DNA of 64,000 nucleotides from Rhabditoides inermis (lineage: Eukaryota; Nematoda; Chromadorea; Rhabditida; Rhabditidae). The stretch spans positions 1,200,368 through 1,264,367 of the forward strand of contig CAWZYM010000312.1 in NCBI GenBank assembly GCA_963966185.1. The letters run 5' to 3'. The notes under the pieces were generated by a model. That model had not been told where the DNA came from. It saw nothing but the letters and a program-made list of their open reading frames with translations, and did no database searches. The translations under genes were made by a program, and so were the position numbers. Shown here piece by piece: positions 37,523-50,027 of this stretch (the stretch's first letter is position 1; each line of letters begins with the position of its first letter).

Positions 37523-37757
37523 CGTCGTCGCGCCCTTCTGACTTGTCTGTCATTTGCCTAGTCCTTCTGAACGTCCGTCTATGGTTTCCTCCCCCGTGAT
37601 CTCTCCACTACGGGTTTCTGCCTCTACGTATAGGCACATTTGATAAACTATGAATGAATGGTTGCCGTGGATGCTGTGATTTGAATGGCTAGAGGTGTCT
37701 GGAAGGGCGTTGAAAAGGCAGCGGGTGGCTGGAGGGGCACGCATTCCTCGATCGGGC

Positions 37758-39321
37758 ATGGGCGAGGAGGGTGGTCGCAGTGTGAGCGGATGGCTCAAGG
37801 TAATCCTGCTCCTCCTCCTCCTCCTCCTGCTCCTGCTCCTGCTCCCCTGCTCCTGCTCCTGCTCCTCCTGCTCCTCCTCCTGTTCCTTCTCTTTTCTCCT
37901 TCTCCCACTCCTTCTTCTATTTCAGAAGCTCAAAAAGGGCAAGTCGTCGTCGAACGACAAGAAGGGCGGCAAAAAGCCAGTGAAGAAAACCACCGACAAG
38001 AAACCAGCGGGCGCGCCCGGGGCGACCAAGGCAGCCGCCACCCCGAAGGACGACAAGAAGACCGAGAAGGAGAAGAAGGAGGGCAAGGAGAGCAAGGCCG
38101 GCACTCCCAAGGAGAAGACGGAGGAGGAAGACCAGAAGAAGAAGGACGAGCAGTACTTCCAGCTGCCCACTGTCAGCGGACAGGTCGAGACGCAGACCAA
38201 GATCATGACGGTCGCCCCCGAGGCGCCCGCCGATGCCAGTGCCGGCGCCCCGCAAGCTGCCGCGGCTGCTGCTGCTGCACCTGCTGGTGCGTTAACGATA
38301 CTGTACCTTCCATAGGAACAGTGATACTGTACCTACCGTAGAAACTGTAAGCGATACTGAGAAACAGTGTTCACAGTACCTTAATTACTGTACCTACCGT
38401 AACCTTTAGCCGAGGGTCCTCCGGAGTACCTGACTGCGCAGCATCCGCCGGCGGAGGCGGCAGCCGCTCCAGCCGCACCCATCACACTCACCTTCCCGGT
38501 ACTGTAGATACCGTAACCCGGTTACTTACCGTATTCTAGCAATTCAACGACGACTCACAGAAGCTGGCCGAAGAGTTTGTGACGGCGACGCTGTCGACTG
38601 GTGAGTGTGTGACGTCATTGGTGACGTGGGCTATGACGTCATCGTCAGGTCTGGCCGGTCTGCGCAAGGAGTGGAACGACAACAAGGGATACGTCCCCGC
38701 CACCATGGAATACCCCACCTTCACCGCCAACCCCAAGAAGAACCGGTACGGTAGTTGAGTTACTGTAGATTACTGTACCTACCGTATGCCAGGTACCGCG
38801 ACGTGGTGTGTCTAGAGGCGAGTCGAGTGAAGCTGACGACGCTGGTCCCTCCGGAAGGCGACTACCTACATGCCAATAAGATCACCATCGACGGCAACAG
38901 CAAGGAGTACCTCGCCACGCAGGTACGGTAGGGGTAGGGTTACTGTAGCCGGAAATTACGGTATTCCAGGGTCCGATGGAGAACACGATCTCGGACTTTT
39001 GGCGAATGGTCTTCCAGGAGCAGATTCCCTGCATCGTCAACCTCTGCAAGTTCCAGGAGGGCGGGAAGGTATCGATTTGTTGATTGATTATCGATTTATC
39101 GATTTTCTTCAGCCCAAGTGTCACGAGTACTGGAAGATGGAGGGCGGGCAGTATACCAACTACGGAAAGATGTTCGTCTCCACCAAGAAGGTGACGTCAT
39201 TGTGCTGATGACGTCACTTATGACGTCACTTTTAGAAGGAACAGGAGGGCGATAACGACATCTACACTATCGAAGTGCTGCCCGACGGGTTCAGTAACAG
39301 CAACATTGTCAAGGTGGATCT

Positions 39322-39363
<42 letters not shown>

Positions 39364-39893
39364 ACCTCTCTCCTTCTTATAGCTCTTCCACAACAAGAAC
39401 TGGCCGGATCGCGGTGTCCCGCACTCTGGCCTCGTCCTCCTACAGATCTACCAGATGCAGGCCAAATTCGGGGTACGGTAGCACAGTAAGCCAATGTACC
39501 GTAATCTTTCAGCCGGGACCGATCGTGGTGCACTGCTCGGCGGGTATTGGGCGGACGGGTGTGCTGATCGCTGTTGAGACGATCATCAAGAAGCTCGACA
39601 AGAACAAGGGTCCGATTAAGGTATACTGTAGCTACCGGGTTACTGTACATACCGTACCCCAGGTCGTGGATATCTTCACGTCGCTCCGCAACCAGCGCGC
39701 GTCTTCCATTCAGACGGAAGCGCAGTGGGTCTTCATCTACCAAGCCGCCCTCGAGTACATCAAGGTATACGGTAGCTTAGGATTACGGTAGTTTACTGTA
39801 TCTACCGTATTTCAGCTGTGCTCGAAGAACGCGGAGCTGGGCCCGAAGATCGACAAGTTCATCGAGGAGATCGTGGCGGCAAAGCTGCAGTGA
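37758..39893 (+). CDS. Cytosolic protein tyrosine phosphatase, classical PTP domain
   Basis: Removes phosphate from phosphotyrosine. 13 exons: 37758-37799, 37926-38286, 38410-38498, 38540-38600, 38649-38745, 38793-38922, 38970-39068, 39113-39190, 39236-39313, 39383-39472, 39513-39620, 39663-39764, 39816-39893; 470 aa, phase intact. The first 150 residues are low-complexity: Lys/Glu-rich (KKTEKEKKEGKESK), then Ala/Pro-rich. The PTP domain follows: KNRYRDVVCLE, DYLHANKITI, YLATQGPMENTISDFWRMV, the WPD loop (Asp354, NWPDRGVP), the P-loop HCSAGIGRTG (Cys383, Arg389) and a Q-loop-like QTEAQW. All catalytic residues are present, so it should be active. Single-domain PTPs like this form a large, mostly sperm-enriched family in nematodes. 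A kinase of another such family lies 1.7 kb downstream. An upstream GTG at 37695 is not needed as start. Confidence 0.93.
37807..37915. repeat. CTC / CTGCTC trinucleotide repeat in PTP intron 1
   Basis: Imperfect array of CTCCTC and CTGCTC words filling intron 1 of the phosphatase gene. Confidence 0.9.
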
Positions 39894-40407
39894 ATAGGCC
39901 CCGCCCACTTTCACCCCGCCCCCTTACAGACTGCTTACAATTTTCGCGTTCCCAAACAACCTTAGATTTTAACTGGCACAGTCACATCGCAGATTTAGAA
40001 ACGCTATCGTAGTATAGGAGTAGGATTATGAGTGTGTAGAAGTTGCCAGCGTTGCGAAGTATGGCTTGGAGGATAAATGTGTTTTGCTTATTGTTGTGTG
40101 TTTTGCTTATTGCAGTGTGTTGTGTGCGATGGACAAGAATCCAAAGGATAGACTCATAAGGATAGGATATCCCAAAGGATAGACTGTTTGTGATCTACTC
40201 TAGTTGTAATTTGCGAGCCTATGACTATTGCGACAGAGTTATAGCAAAACTCGTCAATATGAGGGGGTTCGAACTCGCTTGTGATCGAAAGGCGAACCAG
40301 AAGATATGGCTGCCAAGCTAACGGAGAGAGTCTTTTCCATCTTTGTTTTGTTTCTGAAGTGTGTTTCGACAAAGCGGGGATGACATGTTGTCGTCATTGT
40401 CTCATCG
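39894..40407. other. Intergenic with tRNA-like remnant
   Basis: About 510 bp between phosphatase and orphan gene. On the minus strand 40261-40330 shows tRNA-promoter-like boxes (A-box-like TTAGCTTGGCAG, B-box GAGTTCGAACCCC) but no closing T-stem or acceptor stem, so it looks like a tRNA-derived repeat rather than a working tRNA. Confidence 0.35.
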
Positions 40408-40746
40408 ATGTCGGCTGGTGGCGGTCTGGCATGCCCGGGTCCGGGAGGCGATTCGGCCAATCCTCCCAAACCCACTCCGCCTAAACCGGTGAGTATTCCC
40501 TCATTTCCGGTATGTATCATCGCTTTGTCCTCGGGAACGTGCTGTGAAGTGTTCGGGAACTCAACTCTGAGGCTTTCGAAAAACATTCGAAAAGCAAAGT
40601 GTTTCTCTTTACGAAACCGCTTGCAGAACCCGGCTCTCCTGCCGGACTTTCGGGCGAGTGAGCTGTGGGCGGAGTGCAAACGACACTACCACGACACTCT
40701 GCCCGGTGCGCCCCACAATTGCGAGGTATGAGAAAGAGAAAGAGAG

Positions 40747-40795
<49 letters not shown>

Positions 40796-41320
40796 GGCGG
40801 GTGGATTCGACTGGCCGCTGTGGGAGACTCTGCTGCTGCAGGCGGTCACTGGCTTCGTGGGCGATGGGGCGGATGCGCGGTATCTCTGGCTCCGCCTACT
40901 CTGACTCCGCCCCTTTTCAGATATGCCGACCTCGAACAAGACATGCAAGACGCGATCCTCAGGGACTTCAAAGTGATTTCTTACATCTGCTCTCTCTCCC
41001 TCTTTCTCTCTCTCTCTCTCTTCGTCTATATCTCTGTCTATTTACCTCTATGTATCTATCCACATTTCAGCATTATCTCATCGAAGGTCGCTTCAAGATG
41101 AGCGCCACTTCCCTACACTGTCGTCTCGTCCAGATTCAGGTATACACGCCCCCGCTAACCCCGCCCCATCTCACTTCAGATCGATCTGTTCAAGGTGAAG
41201 AATGAGGATAAGCGGGAGGCGGATGGCTTCTACCAGTCTGTTATCGTGGACGCGTTTCGGCCGCGTGAGAGGAGCGGCAATCCGAATAGAAGGAGGGAAG
41301 ACTACAGCACTAGCCAGTGA
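40408..41320 (+). CDS. Unknown nematode protein, 174 aa
   Basis: I do not recognise the family. Six exons, 40408-40488, 40627-40725, 40797-40879, 40921-40972, 41071-41139 and 41180-41320, keep phase. A Pro/Gly-rich start (MSAGGGLACPGPGGDS) is followed by a compact, probably helical domain with LWAECKRHYHDTLPG, GGFDWPLWETLLLQAVTGF, DLEQDMQDAILRDFKHYL and FKMSATSLHCRLVQIQ. The C terminus is basic (RRREDYSTSQ). No signal peptide or membrane span. It sits 0.5 kb after the phosphatase and 0.28 kb before the kinase on the same strand, so co-expression with them is plausible. Introns carry GA and CT runs and CCGCCC words. Confidence 0.7.
40737..40790. repeat. GA microsatellite
   Basis: GA dinucleotide run in intron 2 of the 174 aa orphan gene. 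Confidence 0.9.
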
Positions 41321-41602
41321 TGCTGTGTATTTTTATGGATAAACATATTCAAACATGTTCCGAAAGATGAGACTCGATTGTGTCTCAAATCATCGTAGCA
41401 ACACATTTGTTGAGTACACACTACACCATGAGCGTAACCAGGAATCATTCTGCGAGTCTCATGCAAAAAAAAACCGGCGTGTTCCATGTTGTTGATGTGT
41501 GAGAATGTACCAGAACGTCATGTAATCACTATTCTCGAAAACAACGATATCATTTTCTACTAGTCACCGCGTGCGGGCGGCCGCTCTCTCACATCCAGAG
41601 AA

Positions 41603-42826
41603 ATGTCCACCGCCGCGCCCCCGTTCAACACTGCGCCCGAGAGCCAGTGGCAGTGAGTCTCTCGGCCACGCCCACCCACGCTCCGCCCCCTTTCTAGAGT
41701 GAACCCCCGCATTCTGCCGCGTGTGAAGAAGAATGTGGTGGGCAGCACCCTTCTGCAGGTGGACTCGAAGCTGCGCGATCGTTGGCTCGCCAAGGTACCG
41801 CCCTATTTGGCCACGCCCATTTCGACTCTCTCCTAGGGCCTGATCGGACATGGCGGATACGGCGAGATCTACTTTGCGATCGATCAGAAGATGAACGAGG
41901 AAGTGGCGATCAAGGTAATCAATAATCAATCGATAATCGATCGATAAATTGATAGGTGGAGCCGAAGAAGAAGAACGGACACGTCACCCAGCGGATGGTG
42001 CTGGAACAGAAGTGTCTGCTGCGCATGCAGGGTCGGCCCCACGTGCCCAAGATGGTCGCCTCCGGAAAGGTACCGCTCACGTAATTCACGCCCACGTATC
42101 TCTTTTTACCTTTTCCTCTTTCATTTTCCAATGAGATTCATTCGCTGCAGGATCAGCACGTGAACTTCATCGTGATGCAGCTGCTCTCCATCAACATTGG
42201 CGACATGAAGAAGAACTCGCCATACAAGCGTCTCTCGCAGTCCACAACTGCTCGGATCATCATACAGGTGTCGGCACGCCCCGCCCACTTTAGCCCTGCC
42301 CCTTTGCAGGCGGTCGCGGCGCTGCGCGACGTCCACCAGATCGGCTTCCTCCATCGCGACGTCAAAAGTGGCAACATGTGCTTCGGCATCACGCAAAATG
42401 TGGGTTACGGTAGTTACAGTACACCTAGAGTATACCGAACTCAAACTACCGTACCCTTAGACGCGTCACGTGCTAATGCTGGTGGACTACGGTCTCGCGC
42501 GTCGTTACAAGAACCCTGACGGCGCGCTGCGTCCGTTCCGCCGTCGCGCCGGATTCAGGTATACTGTAGCTACAGTACATACCCCGCAAAGTACAGTAAT
42601 CTAGAGGCACGTCACGCTACGTGTCGGTGCGCGTGCACGACGGTATGGAGCAGTCGGCCGCTGACGATCTGGTGAGTGACGTCATGACGATGTCATCAGA
42701 TAGTGACGTCATCTCGTAGGTTGCTCTGATCTACACGGGAATCGAGTTGATGATCAACGAGCTTCCCTGGAAACACATGAGCGGCAACCGACAAATCAGA
42801 GATAGCAAAAAGGAGCTGGTGAGAGT

Positions 42827-42864
<38 letters not shown>

Positions 42865-43382
42865 AAACTGCTTACAGCACTACTCTGACTGCGCCTCTAT
42901 TGTGCACATTATCGGCGATGAATTCCAGGTACCGTAGTCAAGTTTGAAGACAGTATCCAAATGTACCGTATTCTAGGAATTCGCGCGCGCGGTCGACTCT
43001 CTCAACCCGGAGGACGAGCCTAACTACACGGCGATTCAGAGCGTCCTGCTCGTGAGTCTCGATCAATAAATCGATAACCAATACGACGATCGATTGCCAG
43101 CCGATGATGAAGGGCAAGTCGCTGTCGGATCTGTACGACTGGGAGGAGGAGTACGTGCAGGTCGTCAAGGAGTGTGAGTGGTATACGGTAGACACAGTAA
43201 TGCTACAGTAATCATTAATGGTACAGTAATTCGAATCAGAGTACCGTATCCTAGACGCACTGCCGGTGGGTCGGGAGTGCTGGGCGGAGACATCGGAGAA
43301 GGAGCAGAAGGAGAAGGAGAAGAAGAATGGCCACGTCGATCTCGTCATGGACGTGCTGTGCGGAGTCGACCCCGTCAAGTGA
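41603..43382 (+). CDS. CK1 / tau-tubulin kinase-like protein kinase
   Basis: Ser/Thr protein kinase of the CK1 group, TTBK branch. Exons 41603-41652, 41698-41794, 41837-41914, 41956-42069, 42151-42267, 42310-42399, 42461-42558, 42605-42671, 42720-42818, 42878-42928, 42977-43051, 43101-43173 and 43255-43382 encode 378 aa in phase. Seen: glycine loop GHGGYGEIY (53-61), catalytic lysine VAIK (Lys75), HRDVKSGN (Asp169), DYG instead of DFG (191-193, normal for many of this branch), GTSRYVSVRVH activation segment and the ELPW motif. The end is Lys/Glu-rich. All catalytic residues are there. Nematode genomes hold dozens of such kinases, mostly sperm-expressed. I placed the small exon 42878-42928 by its CTTACAG acceptor; the alternative acceptor upstream gives a stop. 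Confidence 0.92.
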
Positions 43383-45356
43383 CGGCATTTAGATGTGATG
43401 TCGTTGCTCCTCAGCCATATGATGCACGTACTTGTATCTGATAAATCGATCGTGTTCGAGGTGTGATAAAGAGTTGTGAGAATATACTTAAATATTAGCT
43501 CTTTGTACGGTGTGTTCTGTATGGTAGCAGGGTACTGGGTGCAAACTTTAAAAGTATATAAGCTGATGACAACGGCACGTTCCCATCGTCCCACGTGTGC
43601 CCCGGAACAATCCGTGTTCGCACTACCTGTGAAGATTCGTGCAGATGCGTGGATCTGCACAATCTCCGGGCTGTCTGCTCGTCACGAGCAGACCACTGTC
43701 TCGTGTCTCTCGTGTGGAGCATGCGGAAGCACTCACATATACTTACGCCTATTCCCACTCGAGAGCTCACCGGGGCTACAAAGTACTGCCACCCATTGAT
43801 GCTCCGAAGATTTTCGTTAACCTATCTGCGGGATAAGCTTTTGCGAAACACTAATTTCCGTATAGCAAAGGTTTATTTCGGGGTAACAAAACCCTTATGT
43901 GGAAATTAACCTAAGCTAACAAGAAATTAGCCTAACATACAAAGGTTAGCTTATGTTCCAGATAAGAAAGTACCGTTATGCAGAAATTAAGGTTTCTTAC
44001 GCAGAAATTAGGCTACCAGACAGCAGTGGACTTTAGCATTTTCAGTTACATTTGAATAGGGGTTTACTTCGTATCTTACCTATAGAGTATTTTAATTGAA
44101 AGTAGTTCATTTCCATGCCAGTATACCTAGGCTACGGCCTAACTTTTTGAAATGTGGACAAGTTGCAATCCCGGATGACTTCGCGTGCTGGGAGGAAATA
44201 TGTTGAATATGCGACTGTTTCGTTCGGTTTAGTTACCCAAGTTTGAGGTAACCGAGAAGGGGTGCAGATGAAAAACCAAGAGCAACAAGCACACTCAAAG
44301 TTGAGCGCATAACGTACTTATTTCTTATTCGTAATAAGTAATAAGGTCTTATCATGTTTATAACATCGATTAAAGTCGATATAAAATCGATTTTTGGTTC
44401 ATGATTAGCCCAAAACACGTATTCTTAACCAGAAATTAGAGTACCGCGCGGTCTTCCTTAGGTTATTTTCCGGATAGCTTAACCTATCTTCCGGTTAGCG
44501 CTTATGTTAAATTCTGGTTAGCTTAGCCTAAAAGGAGGGTTCATATTAACCTACCGCTTAAGCTGAAATAAAGCTATCGTATGCGGCAGATAGGTTAACG
44601 AAAATCTTCGGAGTGATTCACCGAGAGGGCAGAGACGGTTCATTGCAGGGAATATCACAGGCAGTCGGACAGAGCGATCTGAGAGTGGAACATCAGAAAC
44701 ATCGGCATCATCACGCTCACACTTCGTCGAATCTTTATTCGAAACTGGGTAATTAAAAACTGATCGTTCCTTGACTAATTGAGCGATCCCAACCGCTCAG
44801 GTAATCAAGTAATAGCGCGGATACCGTCCTCTTCATGCAGTTCGGTCTCGTCCCTTTAGGAGAAATGGCAAATCGTCTGCGTCTATACTATAATCGAGCG
44901 CCAAATTGAAGGAAACAATTCAAAAAGAATTCGACTGGTTAGACAAAACATAACACCATGTGAAAAGAATTAGACAGCTAGATATCATACTGTATTCTTA
45001 TCCTCTCGTGGCGGGACCAGTCATTTATTTATTACATATTGACTAATTGGACTAAATAAATGAAATTTGTTTTTTGTTCTTCATCTACCCTGACATCGTG
45101 GGATTGTTCTAACATATTTCTTTGTATTTTTTAACACATCTTCTTGTCATGGCATGTCTGTTAATTGTTATGATTCCCATTGTCAAACCGTTTTTCTTCC
45201 AATCCTGTCGCTTATTATCCTATTGCATTCATTTAATTTCCGCATTTATTGCATATTTTAGCATACTTTAGTCGCGAATTGTTTAACCGTCGTTTTTTTG
45301 AATATTAATTATTACATCAATTATTGTTTTAACCAATATAATGTTCTTTTTTCAGC
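43383..45356. other. Intergenic with inverted-repeat element
   Basis: About 2 kb with no supported exon. Its centre is a non-autonomous element at 43801-44613. The right part is AT-rich and leads to the HP1 promoter. Confidence 0.5.
43797..44617. mobile_element. Non-autonomous TIR element (MITE-like), 0.8 kb
   Basis: Ends at 43801 and 44613 are inverted repeats with 28 identical bases (CTCCGAAGATTTTCGTTAAC and 8 more). TGAT flanks both ends (43797-43800, 44614-44617), a likely 4 bp target duplication. Inside there are many short words of the kind GAAATTAGSCTAA and GGTTAGCTTA in both directions, and no coding frame. Confidence 0.75.
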
Positions 45357-46566
45357 ATGGCGGGAAAGGACTACCAAGTGGAGAAGATCCTCGAAAAGCG
45401 TACCAACAGTAAGGGAGTCGTCGAGTTCTACATCAAGTGGAAGAAGTGGGTTTTGTGTGAAATTCTGGATTTTGAGTTGGAATTATTTTTCTAGCTTCGA
45501 CGACTCGTACAACACGTGGGAGCCCGAGGCTAACTGCAACTGCCCGGCACTGCTCGCCGAGTTCAACAAAGCGCACGGGGTTGGTTTTACAACGTCTGTG
45601 TTCTTCGATAGCAGATGGGTGAAGTAAAAATAACCAATATCGTGTCCCCAGTCGACGACGGCGACTCCGAAGAAGAGGGCCCGCCCCGCCAGCGTCAACA
45701 GGTCTGCTGCCGCCAGGCCCAAGGGAACTCCGGGCAAGTCGGAGGTAGGTCGTTTCATCGCTGTATTTCCAGGCTTTCTCGAGAGGTTCCGAGAAATTAA
45801 TGTAGTCCGCAATTATACATTTTCGCATTTCCAGAACTCGCTGCTTGCGGGCCGCGTGGTGAAGAAGATCCTCTGCCACGAGAAGAAGGGACGCGTGCCG
45901 TCCGTTCGCGTCGTGTTCGAGCAGGTCAGTGGACATGACCATTGCAACTCGATTTACGATACCGTGTTGTTGTTGTTCAAATCCTGAAGAATTTGTGAGA
46001 CTTCTCGCCTTCATCAAGATCCCATTGCAGCAGCTAGGCTCTGTCGAGGACTCGGAGCTGGTGCCTATTGCCGCCATGCACAACAAGTACCCCGAGGTGG
46101 GTCGAGATTGACAGCCGTTGTAACTGGGCGAATCCCAGACTCGAATGAAAGAGGAGAGAGGTCATACGCGTGTCAGCAGTACCCCACGAATCTTTAAAGA
46201 AAAATATCTACTATGAAAAATTCTAATTAAGAAATTTATTTGTGATATTATAAATTGAAAATTTGATATACAATGACAAGCAATCATAGTATATAGAAAA
46301 TTGTTATTTGTCGTTACGGAACATTTTGTATATTTTGTGAAATAGTAAAACATGATTTGAACTACTTCATAGGGAAAACCAGTATGTCCACGGAGCTCCG
46401 GATGGTAGCGCAAAACATTGCAAGAGGTGGAGGTCGAGCTATTCGATTATAAACTACTATTACGCCACGTTTCACATGGATGCTGATGCTGGTACTCTGG
46501 TTGGATGATGGACACTGTTTCCAGATGGTGCTCAAGTATCTCACGGACCAGCTGTTCGCCGAATGA
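45357..46566 (+). CDS. Heterochromatin protein 1-like (chromo and chromoshadow domains)
   Basis: Nuclear reader of methylated histone H3 Lys9. Exons 45357-45445, 45495-45579, 45652-45744, 45835-45924, 46031-46096 and 46525-46566 give 154 aa in phase. The chromodomain (about 5-57) begins YQVEKILEKR and has the aromatic cage Tyr6, Trp28 and Phe31 plus NTWEPE. A short basic hinge follows (TPKKRARPASV), then a chromoshadow domain (about 92-154: GRVVKKILCHEKKG, VRVVFEQ, ELVPIAAMHNKYPEMVLKYL). Two domains in this order and this size are the HP1 pattern (hpl-1/hpl-2 in C. elegans). The ATG lies one base after a TTTTTTCAG acceptor, so the mRNA is probably trans-spliced. AATAAA is at 46724. Confidence 0.92.
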
Positions 46567-46723
46567 GAGAAGAAGAACGAGAAGATCAACCGCTGCACTT
46601 TCAGATACCTGATCATTTAACCCATTCACCTATTTTCCGTTATTCGTTTTCATGTTACTTGCAAGTTACATTTTCGATTGTGTTTTCCATGATTTTTGTT
46701 CTCGCTGTTGGTTGCCTGGCAAC

Positions 46724-46729
46724 AATAAA
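46724..46729 (+). terminator. Poly(A) signal of the HP1-like gene
   Basis: AATAAA 158 nt past the stop codon. Confidence 0.55.
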
Positions 46730-46925
46730 TCTTTGTTGACAATGATGTCCGGGTTTTTAGGGTTGAGGGTTGTCGCAGTCGAATATGTTTTATTTGTTTA
46801 TTTGTTTTTACATGGCATATTCGAGTCGTGATCTATCACAGCGGGCGAAACAGAACAGAAATTTTAAAATGCTCAGATGCATGGGGAAGAGAGATTGAAG
46901 AGTGAGCGGTGTAGTCTCGTTCAGC

Positions 46926-48441
46926 TTAAATCAGCTGTCCGTGAGACGTCGATCTGAAATGGCGTCATCAATTAATCGTTCGCTTAGTCAATAAGTTCGT
47001 TATTACTGTAGCGCCTAGCGCTTTTATAATACAAACGCAATTGGTCCGATTGTGAGTAAATTACTCATAAACCAGCAATCGAAGAAGTGCCGGCTGCCGT
47101 GTTCTTACGCGTTAGTATCAATCAATCGATCAATCCATTCGCGCATTCTCACTCACCCCTGGTTCTCGATGACCTCGTTGTCCTTGGTGATGTAGATGTG
47201 GTTCTGGTTGATGGGCACGGCCACACGGCGCTGGTTGTTCAGCTCCACCCTGGTGCGCGCGTCCCTGCACATGTATAGATTTATGGTGTGAATCGTTGTG
47301 TGACTTCACTGAAGAAATTTGAACGAAATTAACGAAATGTGCGAGGTTTATTAAGGTCTGAGAAATCGCCGTTTGCTAGCATTGATATTCATGAGCGTAG
47401 CTTCAATGGTATTGTGGAAACTTGGGAAGAGGCGTGCGCCCTACCTGAACAGCTTGCTGTTCTTGATGCACGCCGACCAGCAGTAGGTGAACGCGGCGAA
47501 AAGGAAGGGGAAGATGTCGACGAAGATGAGCATCAGAACCTAAGGGGAGGATGGTAGTCAGGTCTGTGTTCAACATACGGATTCTCATTTTCCGTTTCTA
47601 GTCGATTCGATTTCTAGTCGATTTCACAATGAAGTTACATGTGATTGTACGTACTATGCAGTCTGTATTATGAGTTGTGGATGAAACGTATTGTATGGAA
47701 TATAACATAAACATTTGGTCTATATCAAATTTGAAATGAATTGAGAGTTAGAAGGACTTTTTGCATCTGTTTGAATAGCATTCACAGTATCACTGTATGT
47801 ACGATTTGTGAAACATACATCTCTATTTTTTTTTTGGAATCACACATTATTATCATTCCGATTTTGTTTAAACTCACAGTGTAGACGGGGAAGAGCGAGT
47901 TCTTTAGCTTGGGCACGCACGGCTCCTGCAGTCAATCGATTATTGATTGATATCTATCGATTCGCGGGATTGCAATGGGGTCTAATGAAGCCAGATGCCA
48001 CAGAGATCGAGACAATAAACCCACCGGTAAGAAGTAGGGAACGAAATGCTGGTGGGAGTACAATCAATCAATAATAAATTCGATAATCAATCGATACCTG
48101 GATCTGGTACTGGACGAGCATGGCGTGCGTCTCGAACTGGCACGCGAACGAGTCCTGGGGGTATTGGTTAATTGATTTTCAAGCGATCGAAATATTGTCT
48201 TTAGTCTCAATCTTTGCATATGTGTAGTGACAATGAAACGTATGGCATTGACTGAATGTGCATTGTGAAATCATGTTCTGTCGCAATTCGTGATCGGGTG
48301 TGAAACGTTACACATGACTGTCCGGAACCGTGTGTGCTCACCTCGATGCCTCTCCTCTGGTACTCGTCTCTAGGGTAGGCCTCCACGAAGAGACGCTCGA
48401 CCATCTGAAGAGAGGGAGGGTGAGGGAGGGAGGGAGGGAGG

Positions 48442-48540
<99 letters not shown>

Positions 48541-48993
48541 TCACTCCAGGGAACTGATAGGCTCCGGCGAGGATGGGATGAAGGAGGTGGAGCAGCTGCC
48601 ACACGCAGAACAGCAGACCCACCAGAATCACCACCTGGATCGATTTATTGATTAGTCGATTTATTGATTCATTGAGTTACATTTAGATGCTTCTCCATTG
48701 TTCTGATTGACAAATTTTGTCGCGGTGAGATATTATGACTTCAGTGAAACGTAACTATATCAGTTTCTACGACAGTTTTTCTTGATTCGACTAGGCTATG
48801 GTTCCCATGCACATCGACCGCGTCCCCATCCGCTCTTACCCTGTAGGCGATCTTGACGGCGCTGCCCTGCACCATTCCACTGCGCACCATGACGATGACG
48901 GGGACGAGGCAGATGCACGCGAACACGTTGCACCAGAACAGAGACCACACCGTCGAGTTGGTCTGCAAGGGAACATCGTGGTAACGCGGTATA

Positions 48994-49045
<52 letters not shown>

Positions 49046-49963
49046 CAGCTGGTGAACGGAACGGTCGGATGGAGAGGAGAAAGAGAGGAATAGAGGGAAA
49101 AATGCGTGCATACCTCTGCGATGAGGTCGCTATCGTGCTGCAGCTCCTCCACCGACATCCACCGCTTCGACTGGTCCTTCTTCTTCGCTAGCTCTTGCTG
49201 AAAAATGCGATTCAGATCAAGAAAAGAGTGAAGACAGTCGTTCATTCGGTGGTAGTTGTATAGAAAACCACCCACCTTGGTGAGGTTTCCGTACTCCTCG
49301 GTGAGTCTGCGGTCGAGCTCCACTGCGATCTGCAAAGCACAAATATCTTTTTGATAAGATTACGGACGAGTGTAACTGAGAACGTATACTGTTTGCATTG
49401 GTATGACATTGAGCGTTAATGGATACGTCAAATTTCATCTAACATGATCAACGCGTCTATAAAGAGTGGTTGATACGTATTTCGTTTCTCGATCCTAGCA
49501 CAACTACATCGATATTGAGATACAAAATCCTGTCGTGTTTACATGATACGCTTGAAACGTAGGTAATGCAATATTGTGTAATGTTACTATTCTTCGCGCA
49601 ACAAATCGTTGAGAGATTCTTTTCCGGAAACTGAGCGTTGTCCGTTTGTTTTAGTTTTAGTTCTGTAAGAATAATAAAAGCTATACGCCTATACGAAATA
49701 CGAAATTAGTCAAGAAACACGATTCCGCATAACCTATAAGTTGGATGGCCACATTTAAAACTAAAAGCTCTGTTGCATGCAAACTTGAAACAAACGTTTC
49801 CAAACAGCTCTCCCACCTGATGGGTCCTGTTGGTGTAGCTGGTGAGCTGTTCGTGGAGCGGGTGGTGGATCACCCCGTAGATAGCAAGGATCCCAGCGAC
49901 TGCAAGGATCTCTCTCTCTTTCTCCCTTTCTCTCTCTCTCTCTCTTCTTTCCTTCCTCCCCCT

Positions 49964-50027
<64 letters not shown>

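Noticed and set aside
37695..38315. Longer start for the phosphatase at a GTG
   Set aside because: Nuclear eukaryotic genes start at ATG; the ATG at 37758 is in frame and sufficient.
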